From: JACQZO01 sp964512325
GTDB lineage: Bacteria > Patescibacteriota > Gracilibacteria > RBG-16-42-10
Reading direction: 5' to 3'
Assembly: GCA_964512325.1 (NCBI GenBank)
Contig: CAZEGN010000008.1
Location: forward strand, 1 to 47,961
DNA: 47,961 nucleotides
Shown here: one piece after another, positions 1 to 7,574 of the stretch
Numbering within the stretch: the stretch's first letter is position 1
How the letters are laid out: every line of letters begins with the position of its first letter
The notes under the pieces: generated by a model
What the model was told of the DNA's origin: nothing
The model's input: only the letters and a program-made list of their open reading frames with translations
The model's database searches: none
Translations under genes and position numbers: made by a program

Positions 1-58
1 CCTCACTCCTCACCAAGTTTTACTGGGTGGCGCGTTTAATCCTTGAATTCTCCCTTGC

Positions 59-86
59 TTGTAAAAATTGGTGATCGGATTATAGT
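59..86 (+). promoter_or_regulatory. Putative sigma-70 promoter of the KGG-repeat gene
   Basis: TTGTAA (59-64), a 16-nt spacer and TATAGT (81-86). Transcription would start near 93, giving a leader of about 65 nt before the ATG at 158. That is longer than at most other genes in this window and it contains the inverted repeat at 116-134. Confidence 0.45.
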
Positions 87-115
87 AAAGATTGACCCTT
101 CGAAAGGTTTCAAAA

Positions 116-134
116 AATGCGTTCTAGACGCATT
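116..134 (+). promoter_or_regulatory. Inverted repeat in the leader of the KGG-repeat gene
   Basis: AATGCGT and ACGCATT are perfect inverted arms around a 5-nt centre (TCTAG), 23 nt before the start codon. It lies downstream of the predicted start site, so it could be an operator or a small leader hairpin. No regulator can be named. Confidence 0.35.
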
Positions 135-157
135 AAGTTAATCTTAACCTTTTAGCT

Positions 158-457
158 ATGAATACTCAAAACTCTTCTCGCAACGATTCCAAATTCAGTA
201 ATGGTCAGGGTAGTCAAGGCAATCAAGGATATAGCAATACTTCTTCTAACAATAACAATTCCAGCTCCCAGCGTGGGTTTGGTGGCATGAGTGAAGACAA
301 GCGTCGTGAAGCTGCCAGTCGTGGTGGCCAAACTACAGCCAATAACTATGATATGGCCGAACGAGGACGCAAAGGGGGAGAAAACTCTCGTGGTCGCAGA
401 GACCGTGATCAATCAATAGAGTCGGATCGGAATTTAAACGATAACAATAATCAATAA
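158..457 (+). CDS. KGG-repeat (stress-induced, con-10/YciG-like) small protein
   Basis: A 99-residue, very hydrophilic, low-complexity protein. The first 40 residues are mostly Asn, Ser, Gln and Gly. The middle carries the KGG-type pattern: a segment with SEDKRREAASRGGQ followed by MAERGRKGGENS, which matches the stress-induced repeat of the YciG/con-10 type. The C-terminus is rich in Arg and Asp. Family members are small, probably disordered proteins linked to general stress and desiccation; their biochemistry is not settled. No signal peptide or membrane segment is seen. No Shine-Dalgarno site precedes the ATG. The gene is monocistronic, with its own promoter and a strong terminator. Confidence 0.75.
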   Translation: MNTQNSSRNDSKFSNGQGSQGNQGYSNTSSNNNNSSSQRGFGGMSEDKRREAASRGGQTTANNYDMAERGRKGGENSRGRRDRDQSIESDRNLNDNNNQ

Positions 458-461
458 CAGC

Positions 462-535
462 TGGTTGCTTTAATCAGCAACCACACCCCTTTAAAAAGGG
501 CAGGGATCAGCACTTTGTCCCTGTCCTTTTTAAAT
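462..535 (+). terminator. Rho-independent terminator (with a preceding hairpin)
   Basis: A perfect 8-bp hairpin lies at 462-483 (TGGTTGCT / AGCAACCA). It is followed by a longer stem at 493-531, where AAAAAGG plus CAGGGA pairs with TCCCTG plus CCTTTTT, ending in a T run. It lies just after the stop of the KGG-repeat gene. Confidence 0.8.
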
Positions 536-593
536 TTATTCGAGACTTCTCTAAAAAAGTGTTACGCTGTCAATCCACTGTCACTGTATTATT

Positions 594-1463
594 ATGAATC
601 AACCAGAAACTTCAGCTTTTTCAGAATCAATTTTGATCAAGCATCCGGAACGAGTTCAAGAAGCAAAAACTAATATACGTAAAAAGGGCATAGAGAGATT
701 TTTAGTTATTAGTGACTTCGCTAAAACTCTAACCAAAGAATATGTCAATGGAATCAAGGCTCAACCAATAGTTGCGCAATTACGCACTGGGAACTTTTTA
801 GCAACAGAGTATGCGGAAAAGGCGCACGCTTTATATGACCAGTTTGCACCAAAAGAAAATGACTTGTCGGCAGGGGTGGAAGCACGCAATACACACATGC
901 TTACCTGGTGGCGTGCTCATTTTGACCTTTTGATCAAATATCGTTTTAGTAGAGGAGTCGCCTCAGCAGTTGCGGCAGAGAGACAAATTATTCTTCGTGA
1001 ACGGATAAAAGAGTTTGTCCATTTTTTAGCAACACATGATATTCCATTGATCATTTTTACAGCTACGCCTGGTGATCTAGTGTTGGCATACCTTGAACAA
1101 GACGACTTACTTAAAGCAAATGTACACATCGCTGGCAATCTGTATCAGTTTGGTCCCAATGAAGAAGCGCTATCTATGCCAGACCCCATTATACATCCCC
1201 ACAATAAAGGACAAATACCAATAGCCCAATCAAACTTCTATTCAAAGATTGCCAACCGCACCAATGTACTGCTCCTTGGTGACAGTCTAGAGGATCTAGA
1301 AATGCTCAATAGTGTACCACATGATCAAGCATTAACTGTGGTTTTTTATAATAAGCCAACATCTGACTCGCTCGAACAGTACATGAATGCTTTTGACATT
1401 GTTCTCACAGGAGATAGTTCTATGGAAGCAATAAACGATTTACTAAATGACATATTCGCTTAG
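594..1463 (+). CDS. HAD-superfamily protein related to pyrimidine 5'-nucleotidase (UMPH-1)
   Basis: 289 residues. The order of HAD motifs fits the UMPH-1/cytosolic 5'-nucleotidase III group, which dephosphorylates pyrimidine nucleoside monophosphates. Motif I is SDFAKTLT (nucleophile D41), motif II is IIFTAT, a Lys is in the HNKG segment, and motif IV is LLLGDSLEDLEM. An all-helical cap sits between motifs I and II, as in that family. The odd point is motif I: families of this type have Asp two residues after the nucleophile as general acid/base, and here it is Ala43. Activity may be reduced or changed. No signal peptide, so probably cytoplasmic. The gene stands alone. Confidence 0.65.
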   Translation: MNQPETSAFSESILIKHPERVQEAKTNIRKKGIERFLVISDFAKTLTKEYVNGIKAQPIVAQLRTGNFLATEYAEKAHALYDQFAPKENDLSAGVEARNTHMLTWWRAHFDLLIKYRFSRGVASAVAAERQIILRERIKEFVHFLATHDIPLIIFTATPGDLVLAYLEQDDLLKANVHIAGNLYQFGPNEEALSMPDPIIHPHNKGQIPIAQSNFYSKIANRTNVLLLGDSLEDLEMLNSVPHDQALTVVFYNKPTSDSLEQYMNAFDIVLTGDSSMEAINDLLNDIFA

Positions 1464-1510
1464 CACTTACTGGCAGTGAAATATTTTCTCTACTTGATTG
1501 TAGTAAGAGT

Positions 1511-2101
1511 ATGAAAAGACAAGTTACACACAAAACAGTGTCAGTTGCAACTCAGCTCAGCGATGAACAATTGAGCATGCTAATCCAGCAGGGCGATAAA
1601 GAAAAGTTTGGGCTTCTGGTTGATCGCTACCAGAAGAAGCTTTTACGGTATGGACGTAAGTTTCTCCTGGGTAGTGAAAATACTGAAGATCTAGTACAAG
1701 ATACATTTATCAAAGCTTATCAGAATATTAAAAGCTTTAATGCCAAACAAAAGTTCTCACCATGGATTTATCGCATTGCACATAACACCTTTATCAATGC
1801 ACTCAAAAAGAAATCCCTTAATCCTATTTATTTGCTTAACTTGGACGCCTTTATTCCTCATTTACAATCTGACGATGTTGCTGCTAATGAAAGAGAGCAA
1901 AAAGAAATTAAAGCATTGCTAGCAAGCAGCATGGCAAAGTTACCAAGTCATTATCGCGAAATTTTGGTGCTCTACTATTATGAAGAATTAAGCTATAAGG
2001 AAATCGCGGATATTTTGCGCATTCCAGCAGGTACGGTTGCTATTCGTCTGAAAAGAGCACGCCTCAAGCTTCAACATTTGCTACCTAAAGACTCGCTATG
2101 A
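1511..2101 (+). CDS. ECF-type RNA polymerase sigma factor
   Basis: 196 residues with the two conserved ECF domains. Region 2 runs about residues 40-105, with the AEDLVQDTF-like core seen here as TEDLVQDTFIKAYQ and FSPWIYRIAHN. Region 4 runs about residues 140-190, with LPSHYREILVLYYYEELSYKEIADIL followed by a helix-turn-helix. It would direct RNA polymerase to a small regulon. Its stop codon overlaps the next start (ATGA at 2098-2101), so it is translationally coupled to a membrane protein, which is the usual place for an anti-sigma factor. Confidence 0.9.
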   Translation: MKRQVTHKTVSVATQLSDEQLSMLIQQGDKEKFGLLVDRYQKKLLRYGRKFLLGSENTEDLVQDTFIKAYQNIKSFNAKQKFSPWIYRIAHNTFINALKKKSLNPIYLLNLDAFIPHLQSDDVAANEREQKEIKALLASSMAKLPSHYREILVLYYYEELSYKEIADILRIPAGTVAIRLKRARLKLQHLLPKDSL

Positions 2102-2799
2102 AGAAAGACACACAACTCACCCTTGCTGATCAACTAAAAAACTCTATTCTTGCTAAAATTAAAGCAGGTGAGGTCACCATGAAGTCTCGGACCTACTTTA
2201 CTACAAAGGTAATCCTCCTTGTATTACTGATTATAGCCACCTGCGTAACTTCCAGCTTTTTAATCAGCTATATATTCTTCAGCTTGGAGGTAAGCGGCCG
2301 TTTAACATTGCTGGGTTTTGGCGCCAGAGGAATTCGTACTTTCTTTGATCTTTTTCCCTGGCATCTTTTCTTCCTTGAACTACTTTTCCTCATTATGCTC
2401 AGTTTTGCATTGCAGCATTTTCGTTTTGGCTATCGCCATCCAGCACTGTATCTTATTGTTGGTGGGTTAATGATGAGCTCATTGATCGGATTTAGTTTTA
2501 GCAAGTTAGCCATTCATGAACAATTGCTTTATCATTATGAGCACGGTCGTTTTCCAGCGGGAACGCAACTCTATGAACGCATTAGAATTTCCCCAGAGCG
2601 CCCAGATATTTTTAGAGGAATAATTGTTGCCATTAATAATGACAACTTTACTATTCTCACTTTGCGAGGAACACAGGCAGTAGAGGTTCCGAAAAACATT
2701 AATCCAGAACATTTCTTAAAAGTTGGTGATAATGTTTTTGTGGCCGGTGAAGTCACGCATGGCTACATTCGGGCATATGGCATTCGAAAGGTCAATTAG
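2098..2799 (+). CDS. Membrane protein coupled to the ECF sigma factor, possible anti-sigma factor
   Basis: 233 residues: an N-terminal cytoplasmic segment of about 35 residues, then about three hydrophobic segments (near residues 37-60, 83-103 and 112-135), then a C-terminal domain of about 95 residues rich in beta strands (IRGIIVAINNDNFTILTL, then VGDNVFVAGEV). The C-terminal part resembles a small OB/SH3-like barrel, but I do not recognise the family. Its start overlaps the sigma stop by 4 bp. An anti-sigma role is inferred from that coupling alone; there is no visible zinc-binding anti-sigma motif. Confidence 0.6.
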   Translation: MKKDTQLTLADQLKNSILAKIKAGEVTMKSRTYFTTKVILLVLLIIATCVTSSFLISYIFFSLEVSGRLTLLGFGARGIRTFFDLFPWHLFFLELLFLIMLSFALQHFRFGYRHPALYLIVGGLMMSSLIGFSFSKLAIHEQLLYHYEHGRFPAGTQLYERIRISPERPDIFRGIIVAINNDNFTILTLRGTQAVEVPKNINPEHFLKVGDNVFVAGEVTHGYIRAYGIRKVN

Positions 2800-2876
2800 G
2801 CAAAGTGAAAGAAACTTGTTTCATGATTGTAGTAATAAGTGTTGGCGCACAACATTTCTACTTTTAACTAGTTTCT

Positions 2877-3443
2877 ATGTATAAAAAAGTGATTGCAACT
2901 GGTGGAATTATTTCCTCTCTATTATTTACCGGTGGCTCAGCCGCGTTTGCTCAAACCAATGTTACTCCGCCTAGTATTCGCCATAATGTGGGACGACCTA
3001 ATGCTAACCGAATCGCTAAAGAGTTTGGCCTTGATGCCAGTGAAATTAAAGCCGAGCTCGAAGCTGGTAAAAAACTGCCAGAAATCTTAGCAGAACATGG
3101 CATTAGCAAAGACAAGCTTATGCAGATTAGCAAAAGACATAAGGATCGTAGTTTAGAAAAAGCACTAGATGTAATTGCCCCCAAGCTTGGGCTCAATGCG
3201 GATGACATCAGAGCAGAATTGCAAGCAGGCAAAACATTTAAGCAAATCCTAGAAGACAATGGCATAAGCAAGGAACAGGTTAAAGAAACACTCAACAATA
3301 ATCTTGGCCGACTGATGAGAATAAGACGATCTACGGACATAACAAGAGCAGATCCTAATGCTGCTATCATGAACAGAGATCTTACTGAAAACAAGTTTCA
3401 TCACCCCAGACATTTCGCTCCTCAGCAATCAAACGAACAATAA
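2877..3443 (+). CDS. Secreted protein with two helical repeats
   Basis: 188 residues with a clear signal peptide (MYKKVIATGG, a hydrophobic core, then a probable cut after AFA near residue 25). The mature part contains two copies of a helical repeat, near residues 50-80 and 105-135. They share the pattern FGLDASEIKAELEAGK / LGLNADDIRAELQAGK followed by an EILAEHGIS-like helix. The C-terminus is basic and His-rich. Similar short repeats occur in secreted proteins of Gram-positive bacteria, with unknown function. It follows the ECF sigma and membrane protein genes by 77 nt and may be a target or part of that unit. Confidence 0.7.
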   Translation: MYKKVIATGGIISSLLFTGGSAAFAQTNVTPPSIRHNVGRPNANRIAKEFGLDASEIKAELEAGKKLPEILAEHGISKDKLMQISKRHKDRSLEKALDVIAPKLGLNADDIRAELQAGKTFKQILEDNGISKEQVKETLNNNLGRLMRIRRSTDITRADPNAAIMNRDLTENKFHHPRHFAPQQSNEQ

Positions 3444-3461
3444 ACCCATAACAAACTCCAT

Positions 3462-3505
3462 AAAAAGGGTACTTGGTGTCGCATCGCCAAGTACCCCTTT
3501 TTATT
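3462..3505. terminator. Bidirectional terminator between convergent genes
   Basis: AAAAAGGGTACTTGG pairs with CCAAGTACCC plus CTTTTT around a loop of about 10 nt. It has an A run on one side and a T run on the other, so it can stop the secreted-protein gene from the left and thpR from the right. Confidence 0.85.
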
Positions 3506-3513
3506 TAATTGGA

Positions 3514-4089
3514 TTAAAGACCAATCGTGGAACAAGTATCTATTCTTTGATGCAAACCATTTTCTTTGCTTGGCAAGCGTGCAAAAAGCACCAGTTCTGT
3601 AATAGGAAAGTCTAATCTTAAACCAGCTAATAAGCGGGTTAAGTAGTCCTTGTGAAATCGAAATTCACGACTCGTGCTTTCATCTACCAAAGTACCAATA
3701 GTAACATGGGGTTTAAAACTTAAGCTTTCAGCGAACATTTTCTTAGCATGCAAGTCGGCATGCAGCTTTTCAGTATATTCGACGACAGCTGGTTGAGTAT
3801 GAGCCTGAATGTAAACATGTTTAGCAGGTTCTCCAAAGTATCCTAGATGCTGCAAACAGACAGAAGTTCCCTTTAATAGCGCTATATTACGACAGACGAT
3901 TTCGCGCACATCGGGTACTACTTGAGCATCAATATTACCAAGATAAAATAAAGTAATATGAGCGGTTGGTACCGCAGAGAAAGCAATATGTGGTAATAGC
4001 TTTTTGACCGTGGCTTGAGTTTTTTTTAGTTGTGGATGAAACTCTGCTGGCACAGGAATACCAATAAAAGCCGAAAGCAAATGAGACAT
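3514..4089 (-). CDS. thpR: RNA 2',3'-cyclic phosphodiesterase (2H family, LigT/ThpR)
   Basis: 191 residues, the usual length. Both HxT motifs of the 2H phosphoesterase fold are present: AHITLFYLG (H44, T46) and KPHVTIGTL (H128, T130). Members hydrolyse 2',3'-cyclic phosphates on RNA ends and can join 2'-5' RNA ends in vitro. The start codon lies 1 nt after the glyA stop (TAG, T, ATG), so it is translationally coupled to glyA and probably co-transcribed. No signal peptide, so a cytoplasmic enzyme. Confidence 0.88.
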   Translation of the reverse strand: MSHLLSAFIGIPVPAEFHPQLKKTQATVKKLLPHIAFSAVPTAHITLFYLGNIDAQVVPDVREIVCRNIALLKGTSVCLQHLGYFGEPAKHVYIQAHTQPAVVEYTEKLHADLHAKKMFAESLSFKPHVTIGTLVDESTSREFRFHKDYLTRLLAGLRLDFPITELVLFARLPSKENGLHQRIDTCSTIGL

Positions 4090-4090
4090 A

Positions 4091-5371
4091 CTAAGCTGGT
4101 AAAGGGAAATGTGTACAGAGTTCTTTCACCTCTTCATGTAGCAATGCCAGTTTAACATCATCATTGGCAAACATAATTGCTTGATCAATGAAACTTGCCA
4201 CTTTTTGCATTTCTCCTTCCTTTAAGCCACGTGTGGTCAGAGCAGGTGTGCCCATACGAATACCCGAAGGATCAAAGGGGGTACGAGGCTCAAATGGAAC
4301 TGTGTTTTTGTTAACAGTGATCCCTGCTTTTCCTAAAGCGACTTCCGCTTGCTTGCCACTAATATTTTTGTTAGTAAGATCAGCTACCAGCAAATGATTA
4401 TCCGTTCCCCCAGTGACTAAATTGTAGCCCTTGCTCAATAAAGCATCAGCTAAGGTCTTGGCATTTCTTACAATCTGAGAGGCATATTCTTTAAATTCAG
4501 GCTGCATTGCTTCTTGCAATGCCACAGCAATCGCGGCTGTCTGATGATTGTGCGGTCCTCCTTGCAAACCAGGAATAATCGCCCGATCAATTAAAGATGG
4601 TAGATTTTCTTTTGTTCGCTCTACTGACTTTAAAGGCTCTGATGCCTTGCCATTACATAAAATAATCGCCCCACGAGGGCCACGTAGCGTTTTGTGAGTA
4701 GTGGTAGTCACAACATCTGCAATGCCAACGGGACTAGGATGGACACCTCCGACTACCAGTCCAGCAATGTGACTAATATCTGCGAGCAAAAACGCATCAA
4801 CCTCTGCAGCAATTTCCTGAAAGATAGCCCAATCATACTGCCGAGGATAAGCCGTAGCACCAACCACAATCAGCTTCGGCTTATGTTCTCGCGCTAAAGC
4901 ACGCATACTATCGATATCAATATAGCCATCAGCCTTCACCCCGTATTGCACATTATTATAAAGCGTGCCAGAAAAGTTTACCTTTAATCCATGGGTCATA
5001 TGCCCACCATGTGTCAGTTTTAATCCCATCGCCGTTTCACCAGCATTTAGCAGAGCAAAATAAACAGCCAAATTAGCTGGAGAACCCGAATAGGGCTGCA
5101 CGTTTGCATGAGAAGAACCAAAGAGCTTTTTTGCTCGTTCACGAGCCAAGTCCTCTATCTGATCAACAAATTGGCAACCACCATAATATCTCATCCCAGG
5201 ATAACCCTCAGAATATTTATCAGTTAAGCGTGACCCTAACGCTTCAAGCACTGCGCCTGAAGTATGATTCTCAGAAGGAATCATCTCCAACCCTTCCTGC
5301 TGTCGTCCCGTTTCTTTCTGTATAAGCGCGAAGATCTCTGGATCTTGTGTGGCCAAGCGAGTGTTTGTCAT
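4091..5371 (-). CDS. glyA: Serine hydroxymethyltransferase
   Basis: 426 residues from the chosen start, matching the family. It interconverts serine and glycine with tetrahydrofolate, using PLP. Visible features are EMIPSENHTS near the N-terminus, KYSEGYPGMRYYGGC, the PLP lysine K227 in TTTTHKTLRGPRG, and GLQGGPHNH. The frame stays open for another 120 codons upstream, but that part runs through a dispersed intergenic repeat and does not resemble SHMT. The ATG giving MTNTRLATQDPE is therefore the start. No clear ribosome binding site precedes it. thpR follows 1 nt downstream. Confidence 0.95.
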   Translation of the reverse strand: MTNTRLATQDPEIFALIQKETGRQQEGLEMIPSENHTSGAVLEALGSRLTDKYSEGYPGMRYYGGCQFVDQIEDLARERAKKLFGSSHANVQPYSGSPANLAVYFALLNAGETAMGLKLTHGGHMTHGLKVNFSGTLYNNVQYGVKADGYIDIDSMRALAREHKPKLIVVGATAYPRQYDWAIFQEIAAEVDAFLLADISHIAGLVVGGVHPSPVGIADVVTTTTHKTLRGPRGAIILCNGKASEPLKSVERTKENLPSLIDRAIIPGLQGGPHNHQTAAIAVALQEAMQPEFKEYASQIVRNAKTLADALLSKGYNLVTGGTDNHLLVADLTNKNISGKQAEVALGKAGITVNKNTVPFEPRTPFDPSGIRMGTPALTTRGLKEGEMQKVASFIDQAIMFANDDVKLALLHEEVKELCTHFPLPA

Positions 5372-5413
5372 GGCAATAAAGTGAAATCTGCAGCAGGATA
5401 ACATAACAATTAT

Positions 5414-5740
5414 GAATTCGGAATTCGCAGTTCGCAATTGAAGGAGGAGGAAGAAGTATAAGGGACATTGAGAGAGCTGAGTGGACTGTTCCTTTCTTTG
5501 TTCTGTTCTCCTTCTTCCATTTGTCATCCCGACTTCCGTGGAGGGATCCTGCCGGTGTAAGCCGTATGCAACGATAGCTGTTCCTGGAGCGTTGGGCGGC
5601 AAACGGCAAGATCTTTCGGCAAGCTCAAGATGACGGAGAGAGAAGGAAATGCATACATGTTCCGTTGAGCCATCTTCCTTTTCTCCTTCTCTCGGGTTCT
5701 GTCTTTTCATTCCTAATTGCGAATTCCTCATTGCGAATTG
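5414..5740 (+). repeat. Dispersed intergenic repeat, copy 1
   Basis: About 330 bp between glyA and the next gene. Its order is: an arm of GAATTCGCA-like words (5414-5440), a core beginning CCCGACTTCCGTGGAGGGAT (from 5528), a middle part with AACGATAGCTGTTCCTGGAG, a segment GGGTTCTGTCTTTTCATTCC (from 5694), and a second arm with repeated TTGCGAATT words. The reverse complement of copy 3 (15519-15800) matches it segment by segment, and copy 2 (8774-9020) shares the core. It holds no convincing gene; open frames crossing it are not conserved in kind. Confidence 0.8.
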
Positions 5741-5770
5741 TTATCCCCTCTGCGCTCATCGAGCATGTAT

Positions 5771-5799
5771 TCGTCATTACTTGTTTTCATTAGTATACT
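5771..5799 (+). promoter_or_regulatory. Putative promoter of the dUTPase-like gene
   Basis: TCGTCA (5771-5776), 17 nt, then TATACT (5794-5799), ending 25 nt before the ATG at 5825. The -35 box is weak. The position argues against using the earlier ATG at 5765, which lies upstream of this promoter. Confidence 0.35.
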
Positions 5800-5824
5800 T
5801 GCTTTGCATTATCAACCTCTTTCC

Positions 5825-6277
5825 ATGATCCAACGTATTTCACTAAAGACTCAAGCCTCTTTAGATATCACCAACTTTCATCTTGTTACTACTGATATTC
5901 ACACCATTATTCAGCGCGGCGCTCTTTTTTGCGAAACTGATCAGGTATTTGCCTTTGATAATATCTACGCTTTGTTTCAGCCTCGTAGTCGAGTTTTGCG
6001 CCTTGATAAAACCGAATCAGAAAGAGTATTACATATTAGCTGTGCGGTGATTGATGCTGGTTTTGTAGGAAAGTTAGTCTGGAAAATTTTGCTCACACCA
6101 GGTTATATTGCTGAGCTTGAACAAATGATTGCTCAAGGCAAAAAAGAGCTCAGCCCGGAAGAGATAGCGCATTTTCGAGATGCGCAACAGTTGATGTTTT
6201 TCCCATGCGCTAGCGGCAACTATTACAATGGCAGCAATCAAACCAAACTGACTCCCGAAATTATTATTGGATTTTAG
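5825..6277 (+). CDS. Uncharacterised protein with dUTPase/dCTP deaminase-like segments
   Basis: 150 residues from the ATG giving MIQRISLKT. The segment FQPRSRVLRLDK followed by VIDAGFVGKL resembles the PRSS and DxGYxG motifs of the trimeric dUTPase/dCTP deaminase fold, so a nucleotide-sanitising or related beta-barrel protein is possible. The last third (ELEQMIAQGKKELSPEE and onward) is not recognised. An upstream ATG at 5765 would add 20 hydrophobic residues, but it precedes the likely promoter and touches the repeat. The 3' end overlaps the convergent M23 gene by 4 bp. The functional assignment is tentative. Confidence 0.5.
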   Translation: MIQRISLKTQASLDITNFHLVTTDIHTIIQRGALFCETDQVFAFDNIYALFQPRSRVLRLDKTESERVLHISCAVIDAGFVGKLVWKILLTPGYIAELEQMIAQGKKELSPEEIAHFRDAQQLMFFPCASGNYYNGSNQTKLTPEIIIGF

Positions 6278-6903
6278 TCTAAAACAACCCCGCGCTGTTC
6301 AAGAAACTGTCTGGGGTTAATCCAATTCGCAACAGTGCTTTGTGTTTGTTCATAGCCATTAATACGCTTGGCTGTTCCTTCGTATAGCCCAAAGTGTAGA
6401 TGCTTTCTTTCGCCATCAGTTTCGTCGCTTTCTCCTTTGCCTAAATTCGCTAAAAACTGTCCAGCCCGTACACTTTCGCCCACCTGCAATGAGCTAGACT
6501 CTAAAGCAATATGCCCATATAAGGCATGTATGGTTTTACTCTCAAGCTGATAGCGCACACGCAGTAAACCACCATAGCCAGAAACCCAGCCTTTATAGTC
6601 GATCACCCCATCGGCAATTGAATATATAGGAATATCTTGATTAGGAGCATCAGTATATTCAATATCATCGCCAACATGATAGCCAGTAAAGCGATCTTGA
6701 ATATAGTCACCAAAGCGTTTTTTGGTGTTTCGCTGTTTATACTCTGCAATTGGAGAGACAAACTCTTGAATCACTCGTACTGTTTGCGTTTCGGCCACCA
6801 CCGAGGAAGCGGGAGTTATAACCGTTTCAGTAGTTTCTGGCTGTCCTTGAGGAGCACAGGATATAAGAAGTAGACAACTAATCAACAGGCAGACATTTTT
6901 CAT
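6274..6903 (-). CDS. M23-family metallopeptidase-like lipoprotein
   Basis: 209 residues from the ATG giving MKNVCLLIS. A lipoprotein signal ends in LLISC, so Cys14 is the probable lipid anchor, followed by a Thr/Glu-rich linker of about 30 residues. The peptidase domain shows GYHVGDDIEY (first zinc His and Asp), YGHI, and HLHFGL (the HxH motif). M23 enzymes cut peptide cross-links in peptidoglycan. The protein would act on the outer face of the membrane. A further in-frame ATG 42 nt upstream gives an unlikely N-terminus and lies beyond the promoter's expected start site. Confidence 0.85.
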   Translation of the reverse strand: MKNVCLLISCLLLISCAPQGQPETTETVITPASSVVAETQTVRVIQEFVSPIAEYKQRNTKKRFGDYIQDRFTGYHVGDDIEYTDAPNQDIPIYSIADGVIDYKGWVSGYGGLLRVRYQLESKTIHALYGHIALESSSLQVGESVRAGQFLANLGKGESDETDGERKHLHFGLYEGTAKRINGYEQTQSTVANWINPRQFLEQRGVVLD

Positions 6904-6925
6904 GAACAATGTGTAGCTACATATG

Positions 6926-6955
6926 AGTATAGCGCGCCATTTCATTTTGCGACAA
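6926..6955 (-). promoter_or_regulatory. Promoter of the M23 lipoprotein gene
   Basis: On the minus strand: TTGTCG (6955-6950), 18 nt, then TATACT (6931-6926). The -10 box ends 22 nt before the ATG at 6903, so the leader is about 15 nt. Confidence 0.55.
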
Positions 6956-7047
6956 CCAAGCTATTCATCTTTTTTTGAACTTGCCTATTTGTTTTCATTT
7001 TTTGCCAACAGAGTTTGTGCTACGGTTCTAGTAATAAATTTTTGCTT

Positions 7048-7515
7048 ATGAGCAACAAGTGGAAACTCGCAATTTCATTAATTACTCCTAATGCTGTGGG
7101 CTGGCTGGGAAGCATTTTTACCTTTTCTGCTATTCCCGGTTGGTATGCCAACCTCAACAAGCCCCCTTTTTCTCCACCCAACTGGGTATTTGGACCAGTT
7201 TGGACACTGCTTTATACCTTAATGGGAGTGGCATGCTATCTCATTTGGATACAAAAGAACTCAACTGCAAAAAAGCAGGCACAAGCTCTCTTTCTTATCC
7301 AGCTAATATTAAATGGCATTTGGACACCTGTGTTTTTCGGCTTTAAGCAAATTGAGATTGCTCTCGGCATAATTATTTTGCTGGTTATTGCTGTATTGCT
7401 TACTATAATATCGTTTTATCGTATAAAGCCGTTAGCTGCTTATCTTCTTATTCCTTACTTGCTCTGGATTAGTTTTGCCACTCTGCTCAATGCCTCTATC
7501 GTAATGCTTAATTAA
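7048..7515 (+). CDS. tspO: TspO/MBR-family tryptophan-rich sensory protein
   Basis: 155 residues, the normal size. Five hydrophobic segments are visible. Family signatures are the N-terminal GWLGSIFTFSAIPGWYANL, then KPPFSPPNWVFGPVWTLLY and LNGIWTPVFFG. TspO proteins are inner-membrane proteins that bind porphyrins and related compounds and modulate stress responses. The ATG at 7048 is chosen because it gives a typical N-terminus (MSNKWKLAIS); an earlier in-frame start would add 11 unlikely residues. An extended -10-like TGCTACGGT lies 21 nt before it. Confidence 0.92.
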   Translation: MSNKWKLAISLITPNAVGWLGSIFTFSAIPGWYANLNKPPFSPPNWVFGPVWTLLYTLMGVACYLIWIQKNSTAKKQAQALFLIQLILNGIWTPVFFGFKQIEIALGIIILLVIAVLLTIISFYRIKPLAAYLLIPYLLWISFATLLNASIVMLN

Positions 7516-7522
7516 TATTTTC

Positions 7523-7551
7523 TTGTCACACTAAAAAGTGTGTTTTACAAT
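7523..7551 (+). promoter_or_regulatory. Promoter of the unknown gene at 7575
   Basis: TTGTCA (7523-7528), exactly 17 nt, TACAAT (7546-7551). The -10 box ends 23 nt before the ATG, giving a leader of about 16 nt without a Shine-Dalgarno site. The inverted repeat at 7549-7574 overlaps the -10 box and the start site. Confidence 0.65.
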
Positions 7552-7574
7552 GGTAGTATTTAACCACTACCATT
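7549..7574 (+). promoter_or_regulatory. Operator-like inverted repeat at the transcription start
   Basis: AATGGTAGT (7549-7557) and ACTACCATT (7566-7574) are perfect 9-bp arms around 8 nt. The left arm overlaps the end of the -10 box and the right arm abuts the ATG. It could be a repressor site or a hairpin over the start codon. Confidence 0.45.

Noticed and set aside
5372..5731. A 120-residue N-terminal extension of glyA
   Set aside because: It runs through the dispersed repeat and has no similarity to SHMT; the ATG at 5371 gives a standard N-terminus.
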